Shown here piece by piece: positions 1-9,461 of a stretch of DNA of 64,000 nt. The position numbers were made by a program, and so were the translations under genes. The stretch is from the NCBI RefSeq assembly GCF_965138505.1, contig NZ_CBCSCO010000003.1, positions 248,001 to 312,000 of the forward strand, in the 5' to 3' direction. Within the stretch, counting starts at the first letter, position 1; every line of letters begins with the position of its first letter. Below the pieces are notes generated by a model. It worked only from the letters and a program-made list of their open reading frames with translations. It did not search any database and had not been told where the DNA came from. The DNA is from Litorimonas haliclonae. GTDB taxonomy: Bacteria; Pseudomonadota; Alphaproteobacteria; Caulobacterales; Maricaulaceae.

Positions 1-456
1 CGGGAAGAACGGACCACAGAGGGCGGCTTAGATGTCGCGGGGCAAATCGAAACTCTTACTCCGATTATCTCCAAACTAAATGCAAATGGCGCGAGGGTAT
101 CTCTCTTTATTGAAGCAAACCGAGGGCAAATTGAGGCCTCGGCGAAAACAGATGCAAAAGTCGTGGAGTTGCACACGGGCGCTTATGCTCACGCGCTTGA
201 CGACGGTGATGACGAGAAAGCAAACAAAATATTGGAGGATTTCAGAGGTTGCGCCGCTTTAGCACAGAGCCTTGGACTCGAAGTTCATTTTGGACACGGC
301 CTGACGTTTGAAAACGTAGCGCCTGTCGCTGCTATTCCCGAATGCATGGAACTGAATATTGGGCATTTTATTATCGGTGAAGCTGTGTTCATGGGCTTGG
401 ATGCTGCCATCAAACAAATGCGCGAAATCGTAACCGAGGCGAGACAAGCCGCGTGA
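1..456 (+). CDS. pdxJ: Pyridoxine 5'-phosphate synthase PdxJ, 3' part only
   Basis: PdxJ condenses 1-deoxy-D-xylulose 5-phosphate with 3-amino-2-oxopropyl phosphate to give pyridoxine 5'-phosphate, in vitamin B6 synthesis in the cytoplasm. The reading frame is open from base 1, so the 5' end lies outside the window; about 151 residues remain. The visible part begins with an R-TTEGGLDV segment typical of the family, and contains ELHTGAYA and a late GHGLT..N followed by ELNIGHFIIGEA, the phosphate-binding C-terminal strands of the TIM barrel. The stop codon overlaps the GTG start of acpS (GTGA), so the two are translationally coupled. The pdxJ-acpS-lepB order is a classic proteobacterial arrangement. 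Identification is firm. Confidence 0.95.
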   Translation, partial: REERTTEGGLDVAGQIETLTPIISKLNANGARVSLFIEANRGQIEASAKTDAKVVELHTGAYAHALDDGDDEKANKILEDFRGCAALAQSLGLEVHFGHGLTFENVAPVAAIPECMELNIGHFIIGEAVFMGLDAAIKQMREIVTEARQAA

Positions 457-854
457 TCATCGGAATCGGAACAGATATTTGTGACATTAACAGAATCGTA
501 CAAATTATTGAAAAGTTTGGCGAAAAGTTCAAATTAAGAACTTTCACCGAAGGGGAGCGAGCTTATTGTGAGACAAAGGCGGTCCCTGCCAATGCCTACG
601 CGAAAAGATTTGCTGCAAAAGAAGCTGTTGCGAAAGCTCTCGCCGGAAACCAGACAGGCGCTCTAAGCTGGACAGATGTGGAGGTGACTAACCACCCCTC
701 CGGGCGGCCCGAAGTTATTTTGCATGGATCAGCGAAAGCCAGACTTAATGGTAAAGTTCCTGAAGGCTATCATGGTGTCGTGCATTTGAGCCTAAGTGAT
801 GACCCGCCCTACGCGCAGGCATTTGCGATTGTGGAAGCCAGCAAGGGCGACTAA
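453..854 (+). CDS. acpS: Holo-[acyl-carrier-protein] synthase
   Basis: AcpS transfers the 4'-phosphopantetheine arm from CoA to the conserved serine of apo-ACP. The 133-residue product has the usual AcpS length. It starts with the family's IIGIGTDI strand carrying the Mg-binding aspartate (Asp8) and has the second signature RFAAKEAVAKAL near residues 50-61 with the catalytic/metal Glu. A GTG start is used, overlapping the pdxJ stop by 4 bases. It lies 8 bases ahead of lepB. Besides the housekeeping ACP it is a candidate to activate the specialised ACP of the sphingolipid locus at 38.1 kb, though another transferase elsewhere cannot be excluded. Confidence 0.95.
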   Translation: MIIGIGTDICDINRIVQIIEKFGEKFKLRTFTEGERAYCETKAVPANAYAKRFAAKEAVAKALAGNQTGALSWTDVEVTNHPSGRPEVILHGSAKARLNGKVPEGYHGVVHLSLSDDPPYAQAFAIVEASKGD

Positions 855-862
855 GAACGGGC

Positions 863-1609
863 ATGGCAAAGCAACAAAAATCGGAATTACGCGAAACGCT
901 GTCCACGATTTTCTGGGCCGTCATTATTGCTTTGGTTTTAAGAACTTTTCTCTTTCAGCCTTTTCACATCCCGTCCGGCTCCATGTTACCGAACTTAATG
1001 AAAGGCGATTATATAATTACCTCTAAATATTCTGTTGGGTACGGCCGATTTGCGGCGGCGCCTTTGCCGTTTCCCAGTGGAGATGGTCGATTTTTAGAAC
1101 GTGAGCCGGAACGCGGGGACGTACTTGTCTTTCGTCCGGATGGGGACGATAAAAACTTTATTAAACGCCTAATTGGTTTGCCAGGCGACACAGTACAAAT
1201 GCAGGATGGGCGTCTTATCCTGAACGGAGAGCAGGTTCAGCTTACTAAGCAGGGCGAAGAAAGCTTTGCAGATCGTTATGGTGATGACGTGCTAGCGGAA
1301 CTCTGGGCCGAAACATTTCCAAATGGGAACACGCACCTCGTCTATGACAGCCAGAAAAATAGCCCGAGCGATAACTCATCAGGTTATAGGATTCCCGAAG
1401 GTCATTATTTCTTGATGGGTGACAACCGCGATAATTCTGGGGATAGCCGCGTTCCGGTTCGAAATGGCGGGGCGGGTATGGTACCCGCGGAGAACATCAT
1501 TGGGCGCGCCGAAATAGTGCTTTTATCTGTAAAAGAAGACTTCGTTCTTTATAAGCCTTGGACGTGGGGAAATATGCGTGGCGGTCGGTTTTTTGAGAGG
1601 ATCAAATGA
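863..1609 (+). CDS. lepB: Signal peptidase I
   Basis: LepB cleaves signal peptides from Sec- and Tat-exported proteins at the periplasmic face of the inner membrane. The 248-residue protein has one N-terminal membrane segment (about residues 13-31), then the PSGSM box with the catalytic serine at about residue 40. The general-base lysine is in the IKRLIGLPGD box at about residue 101, and the GDNRDNSGDSR box follows near residue 193. All three family boxes are intact. It ends in an ATGA overlap with rnc, the usual lepB-rnc coupling. Confidence 0.96.
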   Translation: MAKQQKSELRETLSTIFWAVIIALVLRTFLFQPFHIPSGSMLPNLMKGDYIITSKYSVGYGRFAAAPLPFPSGDGRFLEREPERGDVLVFRPDGDDKNFIKRLIGLPGDTVQMQDGRLILNGEQVQLTKQGEESFADRYGDDVLAELWAETFPNGNTHLVYDSQKNSPSDNSSGYRIPEGHYFLMGDNRDNSGDSRVPVRNGGAGMVPAENIIGRAEIVLLSVKEDFVLYKPWTWGNMRGGRFFERIK

Positions 1610-2349
1610 GTACATCTGCGCAAAAGAAGTCTGATATTTCTGCCCCCGATGTGACCGACAGGGTTCCTCCGCGTATCCTCGCTCTTTTTGAACGGATAGG
1701 GTACCATTTTCAGGACGCCGACCTTATTGAGCGCGCTCTAACCCATGCGTCCTACGGAGATGGTCGGCGCAAGAATGTGGATAATGAGCGTCTGGAATTT
1801 CTCGGCGATCGCGTTTTGGGTCTGCTGACGGCTAAGACCTTGTTCGACAAAACAAAATCCAAAGAAGGCGTTATGGCAACCCGCCTTAACGCGCTTGTGA
1901 GAAAAGAAACCTGCGCCCGCGTGGCCCAAACTATACGGCTTGGCGAAGCCTTACTGATGTCGTCGAGCGAAGAAAAGCAGGGCGGGCGCGAGAAGGTATC
2001 TATTCTCGGGAATGCGTGCGAAGCGCTGATGGCCGCTCTCTATATAGACGGAGGATATAAACGGGCCGAAGAATTCTATGACCGGTTTTGGCAAGAAGAA
2101 ATTAATACTGTTCTCGAAGAGTCTACCAAAGATCCGAAAACCAATTTGCAAGAATTGGCTCTGTCTATTGGCCCAAATGTCCCGCACTATACTCAAGTAG
2201 ATCGATCGGGCCCCGATCATCGCCCTACTTTTACGATTCGCGTCACCGTCGAAGAATTAGGCGAAGCTTTGGGCGAGGGGCAATCGAAAAAAGAAGCTGA
2301 ACGTGAAGCAGCTGCACACCTTTTAAAAGCATTAGAAAAAACAATATGA
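1606..2349 (+). CDS. rnc: Ribonuclease III
   Basis: RNase III cuts double-stranded RNA, processing rRNA precursors and controlling some mRNAs. The 247-residue product has the signature NERLEFLGDRV (about residues 60-70) with the acidic metal-binding residues, a second acidic motif near EALMAALYID, and a C-terminal double-stranded-RNA-binding domain (about residues 172-245) ending in the typical KKEAEREAAAHLL helix. The start overlaps the lepB stop by 4 bases and the stop overlaps the era start by 4 bases, so lepB-rnc-era form one coupled block. Confidence 0.96.
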   Translation: MSTSAQKKSDISAPDVTDRVPPRILALFERIGYHFQDADLIERALTHASYGDGRRKNVDNERLEFLGDRVLGLLTAKTLFDKTKSKEGVMATRLNALVRKETCARVAQTIRLGEALLMSSSEEKQGGREKVSILGNACEALMAALYIDGGYKRAEEFYDRFWQEEINTVLEESTKDPKTNLQELALSIGPNVPHYTQVDRSGPDHRPTFTIRVTVEELGEALGEGQSKKEAEREAAAHLLKALEKTI

Positions 2350-3308
2350 GCGAAACTTACGCCGGATTTACTGCCATAATCGGAGCCCCGAATGCCGGGA
2401 AGTCGACGCTGACAAATGCATTGGTGGGAGAGAAAGTCTCCATCGTTACCCATAAAGTTCAAACAACGCGGTTTCAAATTCGCGGCATTGCTATGCTAAA
2501 GACCTCGAAAGGGGAATCCGCGCAAGCTGTCATGATTGACACGCCGGGCATTTTCGCGGCCCGGGACACAGATCGCCTATCCAAGTCTATGGTTCATGCG
2601 GCCTGGACAGGTCTGAAAGACGCCAATGTTATCGTCCACGTCATAGACGCGCCCGCTTGGCTCCGCCACAAAGCCGGAGAGGGCGACGGTCAGGACCGAC
2701 TATCCTGCGAAGATAGTGAGCGGGTGATAAAGGGACTTAAGAAGCGCGAAGTCTCGAACGCTATACTGGCTTTGAATAAAATTGACAAAATTCCTCATGA
2801 TGAAACCTTGCCGCTTATTCAGGAGTTTTCCGAGCGCGGCGTTTACAAGGAGATCATTTCTGTTTCGGCGCTTAACTTAGATGGTGTCGAGCGGCTTGGA
2901 ACTCTGATCGCGGATGCGATGCCTCAAGGGCCTTATTTATATTCTCCCGACCAGGCCGCCGACATTCCAATGCGGCTCATGGCCGCCGAGATTACGCGCG
3001 AAAAGCTATTTCTGCGTCTGCACGATGAATTGCCCTATGCGTCCATGGTCGAGACCGAGAGATGGAAAGAAACGAAGAAGGGCGACATCCGCGTCGACCA
3101 AGTCATCTACGTCCGCCGTGACAGTCAAAAACCGATTGTTCTAGGCAAGGGCGGGCGCACGATAAAGGATATCGGGGCCGCCGCTCGCAAGGATATGAGC
3201 GAGTGGCTGGGCCGTAAGGTACACCTGTTCCTCTTTGTAAAAGTCCGTGATAATTGGCAGGACGACAAGGCTCGCTACGCCGAAAGCGGACTTGAATTTG
3301 ACGTTTAG
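2346..3308 (+). CDS. era: GTPase Era
   Basis: Era is a GTPase that binds 16S rRNA and assists 30S subunit maturation. Visible G motifs are G1 GAPNAGKS (residues 13-20), G3 DTPGI and G4 NKID. A C-terminal KH domain carries GKGGRTIKDIG near residue 275, the RNA-binding loop. Length 320 is slightly above the common ~300; a short insertion with a charged EGDGQDR stretch lies in the middle of the GTPase domain. It is coupled to rnc and followed by recO after 20 bases. Confidence 0.96.
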   Translation: MSETYAGFTAIIGAPNAGKSTLTNALVGEKVSIVTHKVQTTRFQIRGIAMLKTSKGESAQAVMIDTPGIFAARDTDRLSKSMVHAAWTGLKDANVIVHVIDAPAWLRHKAGEGDGQDRLSCEDSERVIKGLKKREVSNAILALNKIDKIPHDETLPLIQEFSERGVYKEIISVSALNLDGVERLGTLIADAMPQGPYLYSPDQAADIPMRLMAAEITREKLFLRLHDELPYASMVETERWKETKKGDIRVDQVIYVRRDSQKPIVLGKGGRTIKDIGAAARKDMSEWLGRKVHLFLFVKVRDNWQDDKARYAESGLEFDV

Positions 3309-3328
3309 ACCTTGGACAGTATGGCAAT

Positions 3329-4072
3329 ATGAATTGGCAAGCTGAAGGGTATATTCTCTCTACCCAAAAACACGGTGAGACTTCTGCTATAATTGATGTG
3401 TTCACCCGCGAGCAAGGTCGGCACAAAGGTTTAGTACGCGGCGGAATAAGCCGCCGAATGCGACCGGTGCTCCAACCCGGCAATCATGTACGAGTGGAGT
3501 GGAGGGGCCGCCTGTCGGAGCAACTTGGCTATTACACGGTTGAAGGCATAGATTCCCGAGCCGCAGAATTAATGGATGACCGACTGTCTCTCACGGGTCT
3601 GAACGCCATGACGGCGATGTGCCGGGAAATGCTTCCTGAGCGGGAAACGCATGAACCCATCTTTGATGTTTTCGAAATCGTACTGGCAAACCTTCATAAT
3701 ATTGATGTTTGGCCTGCTCTTTATATTCGATGGGAAGCAGGCTTGTTGTCTGCCTTGGGCTACGGGCTGGATTTTGATCGCTGCGCGGCCACAGGTAAGA
3801 ATGACAACCTCACCCATATTTCGCCGCGTTCTGGACGCGCCGTGAGCGCGAGCGCCGCGGAGCCTTATCTCGACAAGCTCCTTCGCCTGCCGCCATTCCT
3901 GCGCGGGGAATCCTTTTCGTCACCGGAAGATATTCTGGACGGCCTTAAGCTGACAGGGCATTTCTTAGAGACACGGGTGCAGTGGAATTTGAACCGAACT
4001 CTTCCCGATGCCAGGCACCAATTGATAGACCGCCTAATTGCCTCGGATATTGCCCGCATCCAAAAAATTTAG
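3329..4072 (+). CDS. recO: DNA repair protein RecO
   Basis: RecO works with RecF and RecR to load RecA at single-strand gaps. The 247-residue protein begins with the family's EGYILSTQKHGETSAIIDVFTR segment of the N-terminal OB-fold; the later GLVRGGISRR stretch and the helical C-terminal half (with LLSALGYGLDFDRCAATG) also match RecO. Its place directly after era is the conserved alphaproteobacterial order. No clear ribosome binding site precedes the ATG, but the family N-terminus supports this start. Confidence 0.92.
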   Translation: MNWQAEGYILSTQKHGETSAIIDVFTREQGRHKGLVRGGISRRMRPVLQPGNHVRVEWRGRLSEQLGYYTVEGIDSRAAELMDDRLSLTGLNAMTAMCREMLPERETHEPIFDVFEIVLANLHNIDVWPALYIRWEAGLLSALGYGLDFDRCAATGKNDNLTHISPRSGRAVSASAAEPYLDKLLRLPPFLRGESFSSPEDILDGLKLTGHFLETRVQWNLNRTLPDARHQLIDRLIASDIARIQKI

Positions 4073-4156
4073 ACTCGACCACAAGAATTCTGCGTTAGGG
4101 CGTGGTTTCTAAAGCTGAGGCGGCTAAAGTTATGTCTGATTCGAGACTGAGGATTT

Positions 4157-6418
4157 ATGGCTAAGAAACCAACTGATGACGGCGAAACAATTACCGAAAG
4201 CGCGGTGATTAGCGAGCATATTGATGACGCTTTGTCGTCGCGTTACCTTGCCTATGCGTTGTCGACCATTACTCAACGCGCCCTGCCGGATGTTCGCGAC
4301 GGGATGAAGCCGGTGCACCGCCGTATTCTCTATGCCATGCGGCAGCTCAAATTAAATCCGGAAGGCGCTCATAAAAAATGCGCCCGGATTGTTGGCGATG
4401 TGATGGGGCAATATCACCCGCATGGTGACCAGTCTATTTATGACGCGTTGGTCAAACTTTCGCAGTCTTTCTCAGCGCGGTATCCGCTCGTTAACGGGCA
4501 GGGGAATTTTGGGAACATTGATGGCGATAGTCCGGCCGCGATGCGCTATACCGAAGCTAAAATGACAGCTGCGGGGTTGGCGCTCCTTGAAGGGATTGAT
4601 GAAGACGCCGTAGATTTCATTCAAACTTACAATGAAGAAGACGTAGAGCCGCAGGTTCTCCCAGCAGGCTTTCCAAACCTTTTGGCCAATGGGTCGCAGG
4701 GGATTGCCGTGGGTATGGCAACGTCTATCCCGCCGCATAATGTCGCCGAGATTTGCGATGCCGCGCTCCACCTCATTCAGACGCCCAATGCCCGCATTGA
4801 AACGCTGATGAATTATATTCTTGGGCCGGATTTGCCGACGGGCGGAATTATCGTTGAGCCTAAATCCTCAATGCTGAAAACCTACGAGACCGGAAAGGGA
4901 AGTTTCAAAGTTCGGTGCCGTTGGGAAGTTGAGGATACGGGTCGCGGAACCTACCAAATTGTCGTGACCGAAATTCCCTATCAGGTGCAAAAATCCCGTC
5001 TGATTGAAAAGCTGGCTGAAGTTATCGAGTCGAAAAAAGCTAGCGGTCTTGCGGATGTACGGGACGAGTCTGCCGAGGATGTCCGTATTGTTCTTGAGCC
5101 GCGCAGCAAAAACATTGACGCAAAAATTTTGATGGAAAGCCTGTTTAAGGTTTCGGAATTAGAAAGCCGCGTCAGTCTCAATATGAATGTGTTGGACAAC
5201 ACGCGTACGCCGCGCGTGATGGATTTGAAGGAAGTCATACAAAGCTGGCTGGATCACCGTAGGGACGTTCTTCAGAGGCGCTCTCAACAACGTCTTGGCA
5301 AGATCGATCTTAGAATGGAAGTTCTAGACGGCTATATGATTGCTTTCCTGAATTTGGACGAAGTCATTCGGATCATCAGGTTTGAAGACAAGCCCAAAGA
5401 AGAATTGATGCGGGTGTTTAACCTGACCGAACGTCAGGCGGACGCCATTTTGAACATGCGCCTTCGCGCCCTGAACAAGCTTCAGGAAATCGAAATCAAG
5501 ACGGAATATGACAAGCTTGCCGCTGAAAAAGCAGAGCTAGAAGCGCTTTTAGGGTCAGAGAAAAAGCAATGGGCCGTTATTTCCGAACAAGTCAAAGAGC
5601 TTAAAAAGATTTATGGGCCGAAAACAGAAATTGGCGCTCGGCGAACACATTTCGAGGATCAGCCGGACATCGATGTAGATCTCAGCACAGCCTTCATCAC
5701 GAAAGAACCTATTTCAGTTGTGCTTTCGGGCATGGGCTGGATTAGAGCGATGAAAGGTCATCTCGATGATGAGTCCTCTCTAAAGTTCAAGGACGGAGAC
5801 AACCTCGCATTTTGTGTGAACGCTCACACCACGGACAAAATTATTATTTTCGCCTCAAACGGTAAATTCTACACGTTAGGCGCTGATAAACTCCCCGGAG
5901 GTCGCGGAAATGGTGAACCTATCCGCCTGATGGTAGACTTGGAAAATGATCACGTGCCTGTCGGTATGTTCGTTCATGACGAGTCCCGAGAGTTGTTGCT
6001 TGCCAGCTCCGAAGGCTATGGCTTCAGAGTTCAAGAAAGCGAGATAATTGCCTCGACCCGGACCGGGCGGAAAACCCTAAACGTGAAAGCTGGTACAGAG
6101 GCCGTTCGCTGTATTGAGGTGAAAGGCAAGAAGATTGCTGTCATTGGAGAGAACCGCAAAATCCTCACCTATGACCTTGAAGAATTGCCCGTTATGACGA
6201 GAGGCAAGGGCGTTCGTTTACAGAAATTCAAGGATGGCGGATTGGCCGATATTACGACCTTTGACCCAGAGGAAGGTCTCTTTTTCAGAGATAGCTCTGG
6301 CCGCCGCACCGAAGTCAATGATTGGGAGCTATTAGAAGGTAAACGGGCACAGGCCGGCCGTATGGCTCCGCGCGGATTTTCTCGCAAGGGCGTATTTGAC
6401 CCCGCAAAAACCCTCTAA
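4157..6418 (+). CDS. parC: DNA topoisomerase IV subunit A
   Basis: ParC is the cleavage-religation subunit of topoisomerase IV, which decatenates daughter chromosomes. The 753-residue length fits ParC rather than the longer GyrA. The catalytic tyrosine is in AAMRYTEAKM (Tyr131), and the quinolone-resistance region GQYHPHGDQSIYDALVKLSQ lies near residues 84-103. The C-terminal part is a short beta-pinwheel with degenerate repeats and no clear GyrA box, again favouring ParC. A GAGGA ribosome site precedes the ATG by 5 bases. It sits after recO and ends at a strong terminator. Confidence 0.94.
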   Translation: MAKKPTDDGETITESAVISEHIDDALSSRYLAYALSTITQRALPDVRDGMKPVHRRILYAMRQLKLNPEGAHKKCARIVGDVMGQYHPHGDQSIYDALVKLSQSFSARYPLVNGQGNFGNIDGDSPAAMRYTEAKMTAAGLALLEGIDEDAVDFIQTYNEEDVEPQVLPAGFPNLLANGSQGIAVGMATSIPPHNVAEICDAALHLIQTPNARIETLMNYILGPDLPTGGIIVEPKSSMLKTYETGKGSFKVRCRWEVEDTGRGTYQIVVTEIPYQVQKSRLIEKLAEVIESKKASGLADVRDESAEDVRIVLEPRSKNIDAKILMESLFKVSELESRVSLNMNVLDNTRTPRVMDLKEVIQSWLDHRRDVLQRRSQQRLGKIDLRMEVLDGYMIAFLNLDEVIRIIRFEDKPKEELMRVFNLTERQADAILNMRLRALNKLQEIEIKTEYDKLAAEKAELEALLGSEKKQWAVISEQVKELKKIYGPKTEIGARRTHFEDQPDIDVDLSTAFITKEPISVVLSGMGWIRAMKGHLDDESSLKFKDGDNLAFCVNAHTTDKIIIFASNGKFYTLGADKLPGGRGNGEPIRLMVDLENDHVPVGMFVHDESRELLLASSEGYGFRVQESEIIASTRTGRKTLNVKAGTEAVRCIEVKGKKIAVIGENRKILTYDLEELPVMTRGKGVRLQKFKDGGLADITTFDPEEGLFFRDSSGRRTEVNDWELLEGKRAQAGRMAPRGFSRKGVFDPAKTL

Positions 6419-6440
6419 ACTTTTGTAAATTTGGTATAAA

Positions 6441-6470
6441 AAAGCCCCGGTTGACCGGGGCTTTTTCTTT
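6441..6470. terminator. Bidirectional intrinsic terminator
   Basis: A perfect 10-bp stem (AAAGCCCCGG / CCGGGGCTTT) with a TTGA loop has a T-rich tract on its right and an A-rich tract on its left. It lies between the convergent parC and M16 genes and should stop transcription from both sides. Confidence 0.9.
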
Positions 6471-6484
6471 GCTTGTTTGGCAGA

Positions 6485-9400
6485 TTATTCGACGGGGTTT
6501 CCGTTTGCATCCACCTCGACAACATCATATCCAAGCTCGACAATTTCGTCATAGAGTTTGGCCTTATCGCCGACGACAACCATAATCATATCGTCCAAAT
6601 TCAGATGTTCGTCAGCGAGGGCATCAATCTCTGCCTTCGTCATGCCTTGCAGAATATCAGATTGTTCATCGACGAAACTTGGCTCAAGGTCATATGTGGC
6701 CATACGAGAGAGGAAACCGAGTTTCTGACGAGGCGTCTCATAAGCGCGGGCATCGCTCTGGCCAATCGCTGACTTGGTAAACGTCAGTTCCTCATCCGTA
6801 ATTCCAGAGTCGTGATATTGCCTGATTTCATTCGCGAATTCGACAATTGAGGCTGCTGTTGCATCCGCGCGAACCGCCGCCCCGGCACGGTACCATCCGG
6901 CTTTCTCGTCCCCATTGAAGAAGGATCTCGCCCCGTAAGTATAGCCTTTATCTTCACGTAGGTTCAGGTTGATGCGACTGTTGAACGCGCCGCCAAGCGG
7001 GTAATTCATGATTCCGGCGCGGTAATATTCGCCCGTCGCGTCATAGGGAAGGGCGCGTTTGCCAATCCGAATCTCGCTTTGCGCGGCATCCGGCTTATCA
7101 ACGAAATAAAGTGTTCCGCCGTTTAATTCAGGGAACGCATTCATTTCTACGCTAGAAACGTCTTCACCGGTCCAAGCTGTGAGTGGCTCTAATGCCGACT
7201 TTAAACCAGCTTCTCCCAAATCACTGACCGCGACGACCGACGCGATTTTAGGCGAGTAATGCGCGGCGTAAAAGCCTTTCACATCTTCAAGCGTAATCGC
7301 TTCAACAGTCTCTTCCGTACCGGATGAGGCATAAGCTGTAGGGTTGTCAGCGCCATACATCATTTTATTGAAAAGGTTGCTGGCAGTCACGCTAGCTTCT
7401 TTCTTGTTTGCGCGAATACCTTGAATTGCGTTGTCTTTATCACGCGCAAAATCTTCTTCAGAGAATTTCGGCTTTAACAATCTTTCCAATGCAATCGCCA
7501 TGGTGGCATCAAGATTTTCGGTCAATGTCCGGACGGTCATCGTCGTGTATGTGTCACCTGCACTGAATGAAACCGAAGAGCCCAATTTGTCGAGCTCATT
7601 AGAAATCTCTTCCGCGCTCCGCTCTGTCGTAGCCTCGTTCATGAGACCCGCCGTTAGACTCGCGAGGCCAACTTTTTCTAGCGGATCATAGTTTTGCGCG
7701 GCTTTGATACGAAGTTGCAAGGTTGTGGTTGGCACTTCTGTATTTTGCGCCCCTAAAACGCTCATGTCGCCGACAGCGAATTCATATGTGTCTGGCGCTT
7801 TGATAGTTGGGTTTTCGCCAGACGGCGGAACAACGGACCGATCAAATCCTTCCGGGTCTACCGGAAGTGACCATTCAAAATCGTCAGATTCGCCGGATGT
7901 ATCGGGGATAGTGCGTTCATAACGCTCCCAAGTATCCTCTTGAGCGATCATCTCAGACTGACCTTTCGGGACGATGCTCATGATCACCGCAGCGTTGTCT
8001 TTGATATATTGCTCATAAACCCGCAGAACATCTTCTTTCGTGACGCCTTCATAGCGAGCAATGTCATCGCCAATTCCATTTGGGTTGTCGCGATAAGTTT
8101 CATAAGCCGCAAGCTGTGAAACCTTTCCTGAGACGCTTTCCAAACCATAAATGAGACTGGACACAATATCCGCTTTCACGCGGGTAAGGTCGTCATCAAG
8201 CACGCCGCGGCCTTCGAATTCCGTCAAGGATTCACGGATAGTTGCTTCGAGATCGCCTAGCTGCTGAACCTTTGCCGGATTGGCCAAAGTGAACATTGTA
8301 AAAGTACATCCGATTTCGCGGCAGCCATGACTGGCGTTCGACTGAACGGTGAGACCGGGCTTTTGTAGGTTTTTATAAAGTAGGGAGGTTTGACCCTGAC
8401 CCATAATGTTTGCCAATACGTCCAGAGGAGCTTCATCCGGGTGATTAGCGTGAACTGTCGGCCAGGACATATATAGAAGAGGCAACTGAACGTTGTCTTC
8501 CATAGAAATATAACGGTCTTCTTCCAAAGTAACAGGTTCATAAACAGGGTCTTCCTGCTCAGGACCTGCCGGAATTGGGCCGAAATAAGTTTTAATCCAT
8601 TCCAGTGTCTGTTCCTTGTCAATGTCGCCGCCAATAGTCAGAACAGCATTGTTAGGACCGTACCATTCGACGAAGAATTTTTTCAGATCGTTGAGATCGG
8701 CGCGATCCAAATCTTCGAGATAGCCAATAGTCGACCAGCTGTAAGGATGTCCTTCTGGATACATCGCTTCGCCAACGCGCTCAAATAACAAACCATAAGG
8801 GCGGTTATCATAACGCTGACCGCGTTCGTTCTTTACAGTTTCGCGCTGAACCTCAAAGGCTTCCTGAGTGACAGCATTGAGGAAATAGCCCATGCGATCC
8901 GCTTCCAACCAGAGCATTTTTTCAAGCTGATTGGAGGGGACAGTTTGGTAGTAATTTGTCCTGTCAGCATTGGTAGAACCGTTTAGCGTCCCGCCAGATT
9001 CCGTGATGAGTTTGAAATGCTGTTCATCAGCAACGTTTTCTGAGCCTTGGAAAAGCATATGTTCGAAGAAATGGGCAAAGCCGGAGCGGCCCGGTTCTTC
9101 CCGCCCTGATCCGACATGATAAGTCATATCGACATGAACCAGCGGGTCTGATTTGTCTTCATGCAGAACAACTGTGAGGCCGTTCGCTAAAGTGTATTTT
9201 GTATAGGGAATGACGACTTCATCGCCTGATTTGGCTTTAACTTCTTCGACTTTCGTAATGCCGTCCGGTAGATTGACCGTTTCAGTTTGTTTTGCCTGAT
9301 CAGCAGTCGTTGTAGATTTTGTCTCTGATTGACCACAGGCAATGAGGAGAGCGGAGACGGCCGCGCCAGCCAAAAGTAAACGCGTTTTTTGAAGAGTCAT
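6485..9400 (-). CDS. M16 family zinc metallopeptidase, predicted lipoprotein
   Basis: A pitrilysin/insulinase-type peptidase of 971 residues with the inverted zinc motif HFFEH (His110, Glu113, His114) in the first half. The second half repeats the M16 fold without a zinc motif, as in other two-domain members. The N-terminus has a signal sequence ending in a lipobox LIAC with Cys22, so it is probably lipid-anchored in the periplasm or outer membrane. A low-complexity linker rich in Thr and Gln follows. An AGGA ribosome site precedes the ATG. It lies just upstream of the M48 and LemA genes only in map position: those genes are transcribed toward it with 61 bases between. The family is secure; the substrate is unknown. 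Confidence 0.9.
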   Translation of the reverse strand: MTLQKTRLLLAGAAVSALLIACGQSETKSTTTADQAKQTETVNLPDGITKVEEVKAKSGDEVVIPYTKYTLANGLTVVLHEDKSDPLVHVDMTYHVGSGREEPGRSGFAHFFEHMLFQGSENVADEQHFKLITESGGTLNGSTNADRTNYYQTVPSNQLEKMLWLEADRMGYFLNAVTQEAFEVQRETVKNERGQRYDNRPYGLLFERVGEAMYPEGHPYSWSTIGYLEDLDRADLNDLKKFFVEWYGPNNAVLTIGGDIDKEQTLEWIKTYFGPIPAGPEQEDPVYEPVTLEEDRYISMEDNVQLPLLYMSWPTVHANHPDEAPLDVLANIMGQGQTSLLYKNLQKPGLTVQSNASHGCREIGCTFTMFTLANPAKVQQLGDLEATIRESLTEFEGRGVLDDDLTRVKADIVSSLIYGLESVSGKVSQLAAYETYRDNPNGIGDDIARYEGVTKEDVLRVYEQYIKDNAAVIMSIVPKGQSEMIAQEDTWERYERTIPDTSGESDDFEWSLPVDPEGFDRSVVPPSGENPTIKAPDTYEFAVGDMSVLGAQNTEVPTTTLQLRIKAAQNYDPLEKVGLASLTAGLMNEATTERSAEEISNELDKLGSSVSFSAGDTYTTMTVRTLTENLDATMAIALERLLKPKFSEEDFARDKDNAIQGIRANKKEASVTASNLFNKMMYGADNPTAYASSGTEETVEAITLEDVKGFYAAHYSPKIASVVAVSDLGEAGLKSALEPLTAWTGEDVSSVEMNAFPELNGGTLYFVDKPDAAQSEIRIGKRALPYDATGEYYRAGIMNYPLGGAFNSRINLNLREDKGYTYGARSFFNGDEKAGWYRAGAAVRADATAASIVEFANEIRQYHDSGITDEELTFTKSAIGQSDARAYETPRQKLGFLSRMATYDLEPSFVDEQSDILQGMTKAEIDALADEHLNLDDMIMVVVGDKAKLYDEIVELGYDVVEVDANGNPVE

Positions 9401-9461
9401 AGAAAAGTCCTAGTTCGTTTTTTATCGAATAACAGTAAGGGGATGAAGAGTCCATTTCATT